Shown: positions 9,525-17,544, counted from the stretch's first letter. The stretch is DNA of 39,648 nucleotides from an uncultured Rhizobium sp. (GCA_945952415.1 CAMFIF010000032.1:1-39648), one strand, 5' to 3'. Translations and numbers: made by a program. Notes: a model not told the origin generated them from the letters alone.

Positions 9525-10403
9525 ATGCCCGCCGCCCCGGACATGTCGAAAGGCCGCCTCGGCATTATTGCCGGGAGCGGCCTTTTGCCCGTTTATGTGG
9601 CGGATGCCGCCAGGCGCGCGGGCGAAGATCCCCTGATCATCCGGCTCCGCCATGAGAGCGACAATCGCTTCGACGGGTTCGAGCATGTGGAGATCGGCGT
9701 AGGCGACATGGCCGGCCTGAAGGCGGCGCTGGCAAGGGGACCCGTCGGCCGTGTGGTCCTGTCGGGAGGGGTCCGGCGTCGGCCCGAGCTGACGGAAATC
9801 CGCCCGACGCTTGCCACCCTCATCAAGGTGCCGGCCATCGTCCGCACCCTTCTTTCGGGCGGCGACGATACGGTGCTGCAAATGGTGATCCGGCTGATCG
9901 AGGCGCACGGCGCCCGGGTCATCGGCGCGCACGAGGTTGCCCCGGATCTCATCGCCACCCTCGGTCCGCTCGGCCGGGTGGCGCCGGATGACGAGGCGCT
10001 GAAGGATATCGCCCAGGCGGCGGCGGCGGCTATGGCGCTCGGGGCGCTGGATGTGGGGCAGGGTGCCGTCAGCGTCGGCGGGCGCATCGTCGCGCTCGAG
10101 GGTGTTGAGGGCACGGACCGCATGCTCGGTCGAGTCGCGGAACTGCGCGATGAGGGCCGCATCTCCCAGAAGCGTCGCGGCGTGCTGGTAAAGATGTGCA
10201 AGCCAACGCAGGATGTGCGCGCCGATCTGCCGACCGTCGGTCGCTCCACGGTGCTGAATGCCGCCCGCGCGGGCCTTGCCGGCATTGCCGTGGAGGCGGG
10301 CAGGGCACTGGTTCTCGAACGGGAGGCGATGATTGCCGCGGCGGATGAGGCGGGCCTCTTTGTCTGCGGCATAGACCGCGCGATAGAAGGATGGGGCCTG
10401 TGA
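9525..10403 (+). CDS. lpxI: UDP-2,3-diacylglucosamine pyrophosphatase LpxI
   Basis: The 292-residue protein belongs to the LpxI (former DUF1009) family, which hydrolyses UDP-2,3-diacylglucosamine to lipid X in place of LpxH in alphaproteobacteria. The N-terminal GRLGIIAGSGLLPVYVADAA and the C-terminal LVKMCKPTQDVRADLPTVG are strongly characteristic. It lies between lpxA and lpxB, the standard alphaproteobacterial order, which supports the assignment. The ATG at 9525 follows AAGGCCTGAAGCC; ATG at 9543 is an alternative. Its TGA overlaps the lpxB start. Confidence 0.94.
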   Translation: MPAAPDMSKGRLGIIAGSGLLPVYVADAARRAGEDPLIIRLRHESDNRFDGFEHVEIGVGDMAGLKAALARGPVGRVVLSGGVRRRPELTEIRPTLATLIKVPAIVRTLLSGGDDTVLQMVIRLIEAHGARVIGAHEVAPDLIATLGPLGRVAPDDEALKDIAQAAAAAMALGALDVGQGAVSVGGRIVALEGVEGTDRMLGRVAELRDEGRISQKRRGVLVKMCKPTQDVRADLPTVGRSTVLNAARAGLAGIAVEAGRALVLEREAMIAAADEAGLFVCGIDRAIEGWGL

Positions 10404-11563
10404 CAAGACCGCTGAAAATCGGCGTGGTCGCCGGCGAAGTGTCGGGCGATCTCCTGGGCGCGGATCTCATCGCAGCGCTGAAATCCCTGACAGACCGTCC
10501 GGTCACTCTGGTCGGCGTGGGCGGGGATGGGCTGAAGGCGCAGGGGCTTCGCTCCCTCTTCGATTATGCCGAGCTTTCGATCATGGGCTTTACCCAGGTG
10601 CTGGCCCGGCTGCCGCAGCTTATCCGCCGCATCCGCCAGACGGCGGATCATCTGGCGGCAGAAAAGCCCGATGTACTGCTGGTGATCGACAGCCCAGATT
10701 TCACCCATCGCGTCGCGCGTCGCTTCCGGGAAAAATGCCCCGGGACCCCGGTGGTCAAATATGTCTGCCCGAGCGTCTGGGCCTGGAAAGAGCATCGCGC
10801 CGCCGCCATGCGCCCTTTCGTGGATCACGTTCTGGCGCTGCTCCCCTTCGAGCCCGCGGTGATGCAGCGGCTGGACGGCCCCGCAACGACCTTCGTCGGC
10901 CACCGGCTGACGGCAGACCGGGACGTGCTTCGCGTGCGCGAGATGCGGGCTGAAAGGGCCGGGGCAGGTCCGGGGCAAACGCTCCTCCTCTTGCCGGGCT
11001 CGCGGGGGTCAGAGGTGCGCAAGCTCCTGCCCGTGTTCCGCCATGTGGTTGTAGATTACATCGCCCGCAACGGCCAAACCCGCTTCCTGTTGCCCACGGT
11101 TCCCCGCATGGAGCAGCTGGTCCGGGAGATGACGGCCGACTGGCCCGTCAAGCCGGAGATCAGTGCCGATCCCACCTTCAAGTGGCAGGCCTTTGCCGCC
11201 GGCGATGCGGCGCTTGCCGCCTCCGGCACTGTCATTCTGGAGCTCGGGCTCTGCGGCGTTCCCACCGTCTCCGTCTACAAGACCGACTGGCTGATCAAGC
11301 TCGTGACCGACCGGATCAAGATCTGGAGCGGCGCGCTTCCCAACCTGATCGCTGATTACGTGATCGTGCCGGAATATTTCAACGCGCAGATCCGCGCAGG
11401 CAGCCTGGTGCGCTGGCTGGAGCGCCTCTCCCGCCCGACCCCGGAGCGCCGCGCAATGCTGGAGGGTTTCGATACGGTCTGGCAAACCATGCAGCGCCCG
11501 GAAGCCCCCGGCCTCGCCGGCGCCCGCATCGTCCTTGATCTCGCAGGCCGCCCAAGGACCTGA
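10400..11563 (+). CDS. lpxB: Lipid A disaccharide synthase
   Basis: This 387-residue GT19 glycosyltransferase joins lipid X and UDP-diacylglucosamine into the lipid A disaccharide. The N-terminal VVAGEVSGDLLGADLIAAL, the central LLLLPGSRGSEVRKLLP and the C-terminal ASGTVILELGLCGVPTVSVY are the family blocks. I prefer the GTG at 10400, which overlaps the lpxI stop as GTGA and has AAGGA 9 nt upstream; an ATG at 10391 would sit directly on that site. It is the last gene of the operon, followed by a bidirectional terminator. Confidence 0.95.
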   Translation: MTRPLKIGVVAGEVSGDLLGADLIAALKSLTDRPVTLVGVGGDGLKAQGLRSLFDYAELSIMGFTQVLARLPQLIRRIRQTADHLAAEKPDVLLVIDSPDFTHRVARRFREKCPGTPVVKYVCPSVWAWKEHRAAAMRPFVDHVLALLPFEPAVMQRLDGPATTFVGHRLTADRDVLRVREMRAERAGAGPGQTLLLLPGSRGSEVRKLLPVFRHVVVDYIARNGQTRFLLPTVPRMEQLVREMTADWPVKPEISADPTFKWQAFAAGDAALAASGTVILELGLCGVPTVSVYKTDWLIKLVTDRIKIWSGALPNLIADYVIVPEYFNAQIRAGSLVRWLERLSRPTPERRAMLEGFDTVWQTMQRPEAPGLAGARIVLDLAGRPRT

Positions 11564-11592
11564 CCCCGATTCCCGGACGCATCTAAATGCCA

Positions 11593-11618
11593 AAAGCGGC
11601 ATCCAAGGGCGCCGCTTT
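11593..11618. terminator. Bidirectional terminator after lpxB
   Basis: AAAGCGGC (11593-11600) pairs with GCCGCTTT (11611-11618), with A-rich sequence to the left and T-rich within the right arm. It lies 29 nt after lpxB and 24 nt before the end of the convergent gene at 11643, so it probably ends transcription from both sides. A shorter alternative hairpin (ATGCC/GGCAT) overlaps its left arm. Confidence 0.7.
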
Positions 11619-11642
11619 CAAACCTCATGTTGTCAAATTCGC

Positions 11643-11918
11643 TCAGCGGATGCGGAGATAGACCGGAAAGCGGCCTTCCGTCGGCGCCACATAGAGATGC
11701 ACCGAGACGGGGGGCTGGTTGAGCCGCCAGGCACGGGCCCCGTGCGAGAGAAGCATCGCCACCAGATCACGGGTCTTGGACTTGGAGCGCACGCGCGTCA
11801 GCCCGAAATCGGCTAGCTTCAGGGCGGCCTCATGGAGCGGATGCAGGGTCGGGCCCAGGCTGCTCATGGGCTTGACCGGATAATCAAGCGGCCCGGGCCG
11901 GTTTTCATTGGTGGCCAT
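11643..11918 (-). CDS. Small hypothetical protein, 91 aa
   Basis: I do not recognise a named family. The protein is soluble-looking, with a proline-rich N-terminus (ENRPGPLDYPVKPMSSLGP), a basic stretch FGLTRVRSKSKTRDLVAML and a C-terminus HLYVAPTEGRFPVYLRIR that looks like two beta strands. The ATG at 11918 is preceded by GAGGA with good spacing; the frame extends further upstream to 11948 but without a site. It stands alone between the lpxB terminator and the carboxypeptidase gene. Coding character (strong third-position GC) and the site argue that it is real. Confidence 0.7.
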   Translation of the reverse strand: MATNENRPGPLDYPVKPMSSLGPTLHPLHEAALKLADFGLTRVRSKSKTRDLVAMLLSHGARAWRLNQPPVSVHLYVAPTEGRFPVYLRIR

Positions 11919-12023
11919 GGATAAGTCCTCGTAACGCAATACAAACAATCGAGGGTTTCTGGCGGATGACCCACCGCCGGGGGAGCCGCCCCGCCACGGG
12001 CGGAGGGGCTAGAAGCACTTTCC

Positions 12024-13532
12024 TTACTGGGCGCTTGCCCAGCAGCTCACGCCGCGGCGCTTCAGCACCTTGCAGGCATTCACCGCATCCGTCTGGCCCT
12101 CGAAGCCGGCAAAGCGCGCGCGGTAAAGCTTGCCGCTTCCGCTGGCTACGGCAACGGTGATGGGTTTGGCGGAACGCAATACCTTTCCGCCCTTGGCCTT
12201 GGCTGCGTCCAGCAAGTCCATGGCCATTTTCGCATCAGGAGAGACGCCAACCTGTACGACCCAGCCCTTCGGCGTGGAGGCGGTGGTAAGCGTGTCGATA
12301 TCCTGATCATTTGTGCCGACGCTGGCTGCCGGGATGGGCGCAGCAAGCGGCTGAATTCCGGAGTTCTCGTCATCCGAAGCCTTCTGGCGAACGCCAGCAG
12401 TACCATCCGGAGAGAGCGTTGCATTGGCAAGATCGGGCTGCGACTGGTAGCGGCTGTCCGGCAGCGGGCCGGTCTGCGGCAGGACCACGCCATGGCCGGC
12501 CGGGGCGAGGGCGGCAGAGGCCGCATTGTCCTCGGACTCTTCGGGCGCATAGGCGGCAGCGGCAGCCTGGGTGTCCTCTTCCACTTCAGGAGCGGGTGCC
12601 GGTTCGGCCTTGGCGACGACTTCTTCGCCATTGCCACGGCCGCGGGAGGCTTTCGGCAGGTAGGCCTTGACGAGCTTGGTCATCTGCGCGTTGCGCCAGC
12701 CGCCCGACGGAGCACCTAGCACCACACCCACAATCGAGCGGCCATCGGCCTGTGCTGACGTGACGAGGTTGAAGCCGGCAGCCTGGGTATAGCCGGTCTT
12801 GATGCCGTCGACGCCCTTCACCACACCCAGAAGGCGGTTGTGGTTGCCGATCACCTGCTTGCCGAACTTGAAGCTGCGGGTGGAGAAATAGTGGTAATAC
12901 TGCGGAAAATGCTTGCGAAGAGCAATGCCAAGCCGGGCCTGGTCGCGAGCCGTGGTCATCTGCGCGGTGTTCGGCAGGCCATTGGCATTGCGATAGGTGG
13001 TGCGGGTCATGCCCAGCGCACGGGCCTTGGCGGTCATCAGCTGAGCGAAGCGGCCTTCCGAGCCGCCGATGAATTCGCCAAGCGCGGTGGCGGCGTCATT
13101 GGCCGAGCGGGTGACGAGACCCAGGATGCCCTGTTCCACGGTGATCGTGCTGCCTGGACGAAGGCCGAGCTTCGACGGAGGTTCCGCCGCAGCATTCTTA
13201 GACACCGGAACGCGGGTGTTGAGCGTGATGCGGCCGCTTTCGAGGGCTTCAAACACGAGATAGAGCGTCATCATCTTGGTGAGCGAAGCGGGATAACGCA
13301 GGTTATCCGGATTTTCGCTGTAGAGGACATTCCCCGTCTTGGCATCGACGACGATGCCGGCATATTTCGAGGCCTTTGCGAAGGCCGGACTGCCGGATCC
13401 GGTCAGAAGGAGCGCCGCTACGAAAAGCAGGCATGTGACCGTACGGAAGACGAACATGCCGGCGCGTCCGGCTGCTACGGTGGATGCTGTTTTTGACACT
13501 ACTCTACTCTTTGCTTGCATGTGTATTGCCAT
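12024..13532 (-). CDS. D-alanyl-D-alanine carboxypeptidase with C-terminal SPOR domain
   Basis: The 502-residue product is an S11-family penicillin-binding protein (PBP5/6 type) that trims the terminal D-Ala of peptidoglycan stem peptides in the periplasm. An unusually long N-terminal stretch precedes the signal sequence (hydrophobic 30-48, cut near AFA). The active-site motifs are S83-L-T-K86, S143-A-N145 and K245-T-G247. A ~110-residue Ala/Pro/Glu-rich linker leads to a SPOR domain (~424-500; GWVVQVGVSPDAKMAMDLL), which binds denuded septal glycan and suggests action at the division site. Starts at 13532, 13520 or 13457 are all possible; none has a clear ribosome site. A hairpin lies just upstream. 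Confidence 0.92.
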   Translation of the reverse strand: MAIHMQAKSRVVSKTASTVAAGRAGMFVFRTVTCLLFVAALLLTGSGSPAFAKASKYAGIVVDAKTGNVLYSENPDNLRYPASLTKMMTLYLVFEALESGRITLNTRVPVSKNAAAEPPSKLGLRPGSTITVEQGILGLVTRSANDAATALGEFIGGSEGRFAQLMTAKARALGMTRTTYRNANGLPNTAQMTTARDQARLGIALRKHFPQYYHYFSTRSFKFGKQVIGNHNRLLGVVKGVDGIKTGYTQAAGFNLVTSAQADGRSIVGVVLGAPSGGWRNAQMTKLVKAYLPKASRGRGNGEEVVAKAEPAPAPEVEEDTQAAAAAYAPEESEDNAASAALAPAGHGVVLPQTGPLPDSRYQSQPDLANATLSPDGTAGVRQKASDDENSGIQPLAAPIPAASVGTNDQDIDTLTTASTPKGWVVQVGVSPDAKMAMDLLDAAKAKGGKVLRSAKPITVAVASGSGKLYRARFAGFEGQTDAVNACKVLKRRGVSCWASAQ

Positions 13533-13561
13533 GACCGGATCGATCTCCGGTCTGCCGCTTG

Positions 13562-13593
13562 GATTGGACGCTATCGGATTAGCGTTACCAATC
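13562..13593 (-). promoter_or_regulatory. Compound inverted repeat upstream of the carboxypeptidase gene
   Basis: GATTGG-ACGCTA (13562-13573) pairs with TAGCGT (13580-13585) and CCAATC (13588-13593), giving 12 bp with only a 2-nt bulge and a 6-nt loop. It lies 30-61 nt upstream of the start at 13532. It could be a 5' UTR hairpin or a dyad operator. Confidence 0.45.
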
Positions 13594-13633
13594 GGTTTAT
13601 GTTTAATGATTGGTTCTGATCCCCATGCGCATT

Positions 13634-14386
13634 TTATCGATGTGCGCCCGAGGGTTGGCTCAATCGGTCGCCGATAAAATCGCTAACGGCGCGGTCGATT
13701 TCCCGCCATTGGGGCAGGAGGTCGCTGGAAAAGCGGTAGAGAACGGACAGGTCGTTTCCGACGAAAATATCCCGCTGGCAATCGCCCGCAGTCGCCCCGA
13801 CGGCAAGATCTGGAAGGATGCAGCGTACGGCATAATCCGTGTCTCCCTTCCGTCCCGCCGTCAGCAGCACGTCGTCTTGGTATCCTGCCTCGGGCGCGAA
13901 ATGGTGGAGGGTCAAGCCATTGCCATAGGCTTCGGGTGCACCCTTGAAGTAATGGCTGTAGATCGGCTCCACCCGCCCCGACATGTCACGAGACATGATC
14001 GACTGGGTGACCTGCAGGAAAATCAGCGATCGGCTCTTCGAAAGATCGTTAAAGAGGGCGCTTTTGTCGCGGCTATAGCCGTCCATCGACGGCCAGGCGA
14101 GATAGAGATCCACGCGCTCGGCTGCCCCATTATGACGCTGTGTATCGAAACGGATCACATTGGCGGGGAACTTCAGCCGGTCCCGGCCAATATCGATGGT
14201 CATAACCTCGCGGCTATCGGTATGGCCGGCGAGGTTGATGCGCTTGCCGAGCCAGTGCCCGCCAAAGACGAGCGCCATGGTCAACGACGCCATGATAGCG
14301 AGATAAACGAGGGCGCGGGCGAGAAAACCGTTGGAAAACAGCGGTTCATCCTCGACTATGCCTGCTGCTTGCATGCTATTCGTCAT
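13634..14386 (-). CDS. Hypothetical single-pass membrane protein, 250 aa
   Basis: I do not recognise a named family. A short cytoplasmic N-terminus (~30 residues) is followed by one transmembrane helix (ARALVYLAIMASLTMALVFG, ~residues 23-42) and a ~200-residue presumably periplasmic domain with several tryptophan/tyrosine-rich segments and two cysteines (C210 and C222 region, RCILPDL... GDCQRD) that could form a disulfide. The ATG at 14386 is chosen over a longer open frame to 14497 because the extension has Arg/Cys-rich, non-coding-like composition. It is divergent from the small membrane protein gene at 14514. No function can be stated. Confidence 0.7.
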   Translation of the reverse strand: MTNSMQAAGIVEDEPLFSNGFLARALVYLAIMASLTMALVFGGHWLGKRINLAGHTDSREVMTIDIGRDRLKFPANVIRFDTQRHNGAAERVDLYLAWPSMDGYSRDKSALFNDLSKSRSLIFLQVTQSIMSRDMSGRVEPIYSHYFKGAPEAYGNGLTLHHFAPEAGYQDDVLLTAGRKGDTDYAVRCILPDLAVGATAGDCQRDIFVGNDLSVLYRFSSDLLPQWREIDRAVSDFIGDRLSQPSGAHR

Positions 14387-14513
14387 GTCTGTCGCGCTCG
14401 CCGGTGAGAGGCCGGCCGGAAGAGTGGAGCCTGTCTCACGGCAGGCAGTTTCCCGGCACGGCACTTGCAATGGAATCGTCGCAACCAGACTCGGCAATTA
14501 TGGTTAACAACAC

Positions 14514-14825
14514 ATGAACTGGATGGCACTGGCAGTGGATGGCGTGGCGGGATTCCTCGTCTCGCTCGTGGTCGCCGAGATCTTGCGGCGAGGCCTCGGA
14601 TATCGGTGGCCGGTGCAGGAAGCGGGCTTCAGGATCGAAACACGGGTTCTGCCCTGGCTTCTGACTCTCGCGGCCGGGCCGGCCCTTCTTTATGACGCAA
14701 CGGCCGACCAGCAGAGGCAGGGTCTCGCCCGACCCTTGGATCTTCTGGCGGCAGGCTTCGTTCTGGTCATCTGGTCGGGCAGCTACGGGCATTGCGTCGC
14801 CAGCATCGCCCGGCTGCTCCTCTAG
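14514..14825 (+). CDS. Small hypothetical membrane protein, 103 aa
   Basis: The product has three hydrophobic segments: ~4-22 (ALAVDGVAGFLVSLVVAEIL), ~46-60 (LPWLLTLAAGPALLY) and ~77-102 (LLAAGFVLVIWSGSYG...), so it is probably a three-helix inner-membrane protein with the basic loop RRGLGYRW on the cytoplasmic side. It does not match a family I can name. A strong bidirectional terminator begins 8 nt after its stop. It stands alone and is transcribed away from the neighbouring hypothetical gene. Confidence 0.7.
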   Translation: MNWMALAVDGVAGFLVSLVVAEILRRGLGYRWPVQEAGFRIETRVLPWLLTLAAGPALLYDATADQQRQGLARPLDLLAAGFVLVIWSGSYGHCVASIARLLL

Positions 14826-14833
14826 AAAAGGAA

Positions 14834-14867
14834 AAAGCCGATCCCGGGGACAGTCGGGATCGGCTTT
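14834..14867. terminator. Strong bidirectional intrinsic terminator
   Basis: A 13-bp perfect stem (AAAGCCGATCCCG at 14834-14846 with CGGGATCGGCTTT at 14855-14867) has an 8-nt loop. The left arm is preceded by extra A residues and the right arm ends in TTT. It serves the small membrane protein gene on the + strand and can also stop leftward transcription from the protease gene. Confidence 0.8.
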
Positions 14868-14939
14868 ATGGCTCCGGTCGGGGGACGGGTGCGGGGGACT
14901 GACCGGTTTGCCATCCTGCGCATCACCAACGGCAGGGGT

Positions 14940-14951
14940 GCTTGCGCAAGC
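14940..14951. repeat. 12-bp perfect palindrome
   Basis: GCTTGCGCAAGC reads the same on both strands. It lies in the 127-nt gap between the terminator at 14867 and the end of the protease gene at 14995. The gap also holds a short GCCGG/CCGGC hairpin (about 14964-14979). Its role is unknown. Confidence 0.35.
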
Positions 14952-14994
14952 GCTTTGCCAAGGCCGGCGAACACCGGCATCGGCGGTTTCTGTC

Positions 14995-15603
14995 TTACTG
15001 ACCGACGCTGCCCACCACGGGCGCGCGGCCATCCTGGATCTTGTCCCAGCTGGCGAAACTGTTCACCGACTGGCGCTTGAGATAGCGGTAGGGGGTCTCG
15101 GACCAGAGCAAGACCTTGTTCTGCATGTTGTCGAGAATGAAGTCGCCACGGTCCGTGCGAACGGTGAGCACCGCATGGCCATCGCCATTGGGCTGCAGCA
15201 CGACCGCAATCAAGAGATCAGAGGGCGAGAAACCGGCCTGGATCAGCAGCTTGCGCTTCAGAAGCGCATAATCCTCGCAGTCGCCCACATCGGTGGGGTA
15301 GGCCCATTTCTCCTCGACGCCATAGATGTCCTGATCGGTCATCGGCGTGATCGTGGAATTGACCTGGTAATTCACCTTGAGAATTTGCTTCCAGGTGGTT
15401 TCCGTCAGCGTCACCGGACCCACATCGGCATAGGTCTGGTCGCATTCGCTTGGATTTTCCTTGCAGAATTCATAGGCACCGATCGGCGGATTGGCGCGGC
15501 CGATCACATTCATGGTGGCTGGAGCAGCGTGGGCAAAGCTGGCAGAAGCGAGCGTCAGACCCAGGACGGCGATGCATGACTTGATTTTTGTTTTTGTTGT
15601 CAT
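14995..15603 (-). CDS. Periplasmic LapG-like cysteine protease (BTLCP family)
   Basis: This 202-residue protein belongs to the bacterial transglutaminase-like cysteine proteinase family (PF06035), whose best-known member LapG cuts surface adhesins under c-di-GMP control. A signal peptide covers residues 1-26 (cut after AHA). The catalytic triad is C109 (VGDCEDYALLKR), H143 (DGHAVLTV) and D158 (FILDN). The acids flanking the cysteine, D108 and E110, match those that bind calcium in LapG. The ATG at 15603 follows GGGGAG. There is no lapD or large adhesin gene beside it, so the substrate is unknown, but a PilZ gene lies ~490 nt upstream on the same strand. Confidence 0.85.
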   Translation of the reverse strand: MTTKTKIKSCIAVLGLTLASASFAHAAPATMNVIGRANPPIGAYEFCKENPSECDQTYADVGPVTLTETTWKQILKVNYQVNSTITPMTDQDIYGVEEKWAYPTDVGDCEDYALLKRKLLIQAGFSPSDLLIAVVLQPNGDGHAVLTVRTDRGDFILDNMQNKVLLWSETPYRYLKRQSVNSFASWDKIQDGRAPVVGSVGQ

Positions 15604-15675
15604 CGTTGTTCTCCCCGATATGAGAGCACAATGACATGGATGTTTTTATTCCTCGCGAAACTTCGCCATAAAATG

Positions 15676-15727
15676 AAGTATAAATCTGATTTGAACTCGA
15701 TTATACTTTGAATAAGATGCAAGACAA
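15676..15727 (-). promoter_or_regulatory. Sigma-70-type promoter and inverted repeat for the LapG-like gene
   Basis: Read on the minus strand, TTGTCT (15722-15727) and TATAAT (15700-15705) are spaced by exactly 16 nt, giving a predicted start near 15693 and a ~90-nt leader. An 8-bp inverted repeat, AAGTATAA (15676-15683) and TTATACTT (15701-15708), overlaps the -10 box and the start region, so a repressor site is plausible. Confidence 0.6.
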
Positions 15728-16020
15728 GCTTGAATCAATTGCCGTTAAAAATCGAATTGGCTTCAAGTTAAACTCGGCTAAAAAGCCTCTAAAATTGTAG
15801 ATTATACGAAAAAGCATATGAAAAACAATTATTTGGAATGCCGCCGTTCCGGGCCATTGTTCCGGCCGCGGGAAAAGGAGCGGGCACGAAATATGAATCG
15901 AATTTGAAGTAAATCCGATCCATCGTCCGATTGGAGGCACAACGGCAAGAAGGAGCCATTCGACACGCAAAATGCGTCGGAAAAAAATTTGCTGGCCAGA
16001 GGGTTGCAAAGGGCGAGAGG
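15728..16020. other. AT-rich intergenic stretch, no convincing gene
   Basis: This is the central part of a 485-nt gap that is markedly more AT-rich than the rest of the window. It contains short reading frames on the + strand, such as ATG at 15818 (29 codons) and ATG at 15838 (24 codons), but without ribosome sites. It also has repeated TTAAA-type tracts and a small hairpin (GGCT-AAAA-AGCC, 15777-15788). I find no tRNA or terminator that would mark a stable RNA. Confidence 0.4.
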
Positions 16021-16024
16021 CATG

Positions 16025-16050
16025 AAAAAACCCGCCGGGAAGGGCGGGTT
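16025..16050 (-). terminator. Intrinsic terminator of the PilZ gene
   Basis: On the minus strand AACCCGCC pairs with GGCGGGTT (16043-16050 with 16029-16036, 6-nt loop), followed directly by a run of six T residues (A-run at 16025-16030 on the + strand). It lies 38 nt downstream of the PilZ stop codon. Confidence 0.85.
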
Positions 16051-16088
16051 CGATCTGTTTTCGCGGCTGGCTTTGGAGGCGGCTTTTC

Positions 16089-16703
16089 CTAGAGGAATTC
16101 CCGCAGCGCATCGCGGGACTGCACGGAGTTGAACTCCATGGCCACGCCTTCCATGAAATGGCGAACGATGCGGCCGCGCATGTTGCCCAGCAGCACGGGC
16201 GTGCCGATCGGCGGACGATATTCGACGTCCAGCGCCGCGCCGGACAGGGACAGGTCCATGATGCGGCAGACATAGCGCCGCCCATCTTCGAGCTGCAGTT
16301 CCGCGCGGGTGTCGCGCGGCGTGAGACGGTCGTGGCGCCGGTCTTCGGGGAGGCCAAGCTCGTGCTTGTTGGCGATCCAGGTGAGCTGCGCCGCAAGCTT
16401 CTCGCGCTTGCGCTCGGAGGCGACGATAGTCATCACGAAGCCGCCGGGCACAAGATGCAGCACAGCCCCTTCGATGCGGCCGAGATGGTCGATATATGCA
16501 ATTACCCGTTCGCCGACCGAGGGCCGGCCGCGGCAGGTGATCAGCGTGTCACCCGGAGACATTTCAGCAGCCACACACTCGAACTCATCGTAATTGGCCA
16601 GCATGAGCCGGCCCGGCAGATTGACCGTGACGCGCTGGAACGATCGCATTTCGGGCGGGCGCTGCGCGGCTGCGGAATGATATGTGGCCGAAAACGATTG
16701 CAT
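16089..16703 (-). CDS. PilZ-domain protein, two tandem PilZ-like units
   Basis: This 204-residue cytosolic protein probably binds c-di-GMP. The second unit (~120-200) has the full ligand signature: RRHDR (R122-x3-R126) and DLSLSG (D150-x-S152-x-x-G155). The first unit (~18-100) keeps R20-x3-R24 but has EMSPGD where DxSxxG is expected, so it is probably a structural, non-binding copy. The ATG at 16703 follows AAGAAG. It ends in a clear intrinsic terminator and is followed on the same strand, after the AT-rich gap, by the LapG-like protease. The target (flagellum, polysaccharide or other) cannot be told from sequence. Confidence 0.88.
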   Translation of the reverse strand: MQSFSATYHSAAAQRPPEMRSFQRVTVNLPGRLMLANYDEFECVAAEMSPGDTLITCRGRPSVGERVIAYIDHLGRIEGAVLHLVPGGFVMTIVASERKREKLAAQLTWIANKHELGLPEDRRHDRLTPRDTRAELQLEDGRRYVCRIMDLSLSGAALDVEYRPPIGTPVLLGNMRGRIVRHFMEGVAMEFNSVQSRDALREFL

Positions 16704-16820
16704 CGACGTCTTCTTGCTGGATTACGATGGGCCGACAATAAATTGGCCCGGTTAAAAGATCGTATTTGCGCAGTGACGAAGATTCGTCCGGTCTTTTCAT
16801 ATTGGTGCAGGGCGACGGGA

Positions 16821-17420
16821 CTAATTGATTGTCTTTTCCCTCGTTTTCGATCCGAAGCCGCCGAGCCGCCGCATCAGTAGGGCGAGACTGCCCGGCGAGG
16901 GATCAAACGAGCCGGGCGGAGCGGACGGGGGATCGGCGGGCAGGGGGGCGACCCCCGTGATCCGCAATTCCCGAAGCGGCGCATGGAGGTTCGCCGCATT
17001 CCGGTCCACCGGTGCCAGTACCCCGAGCACCAGCCTGCCATCCTGATCCTGCTCGATCATCGGCAGCAGGATCATCTCAAGCTCCACCTCTTCCGCCTCA
17101 CTGACCGGTGAAAGCGAAAGACTGTAGGGCCTCAGCCGGTCGGCCACGCTGTTGATCAGCAGGCGGAGCCGGTGTTGCTGATCGGCGAAAAACAGTGCCG
17201 AAAAGGATTTCTGCCGCAATTCCTGACCCATCAGTGCGCAGACGCGCGTTCCTGCCAGGCGAAACACCGGATTCCCGTCCCTGTCCCGCTGGAGGATGAA
17301 GAGGTCTGGAAGCAGGCTCGATATGGCGCCCGGCTTCAGGGCGGCGCGCGTGGGTGCGGGATCCATTCCCCGGATGTCATTCCAGTAGGTGACGATCGCC
17401 CGCGAGACTGCCAGTTTCAT
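16821..17420 (-). CDS. PAS-domain protein (PF07310-like), 199 aa
   Basis: The protein has the layout of the alphaproteobacterial single-PAS family PF07310: an N-terminal YWNDIRGMDPAPTRAALKPG, then ISSLLPDLFILQRDRDGNPV and FRLAGTRVCALMGQELRQKSF. It ends in a ~60-residue Pro/Gly-rich tail and has no output domain, so its partner is unknown. The start at 17420 is supported by AGAGGACAGG just upstream. The frame runs on to 17678, but that extension would cover a GC-poor hairpin region and lacks a site. In Caulobacter a related protein (MopJ) senses stress, but equivalence here is inference. Confidence 0.8.
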   Translation of the reverse strand: MKLAVSRAIVTYWNDIRGMDPAPTRAALKPGAISSLLPDLFILQRDRDGNPVFRLAGTRVCALMGQELRQKSFSALFFADQQHRLRLLINSVADRLRPYSLSLSPVSEAEEVELEMILLPMIEQDQDGRLVLGVLAPVDRNAANLHAPLRELRITGVAPLPADPPSAPPGSFDPSPGSLALLMRRLGGFGSKTREKTIN

Positions 17421-17544
17421 TCTGCCTGTCCTCTCTTGATACGCCGGGCCTGCCGTGGTGCCCGGGCAAGGGGCACGGTGCGAGAAGCGTGCCACGCGAA
17501 GCTCGTTAAGGTTAACGAAGGGTTGAGATTGAAGGTGCCGGAGA

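Noticed and set aside
15838..15912. 24-codon frame whose product contains AIVPAAGKGAG, like the start of a nucleotidyltransferase
   Set aside because: No ribosome site, no further homology on either side and too short to claim a pseudogene; a chance match is likely.
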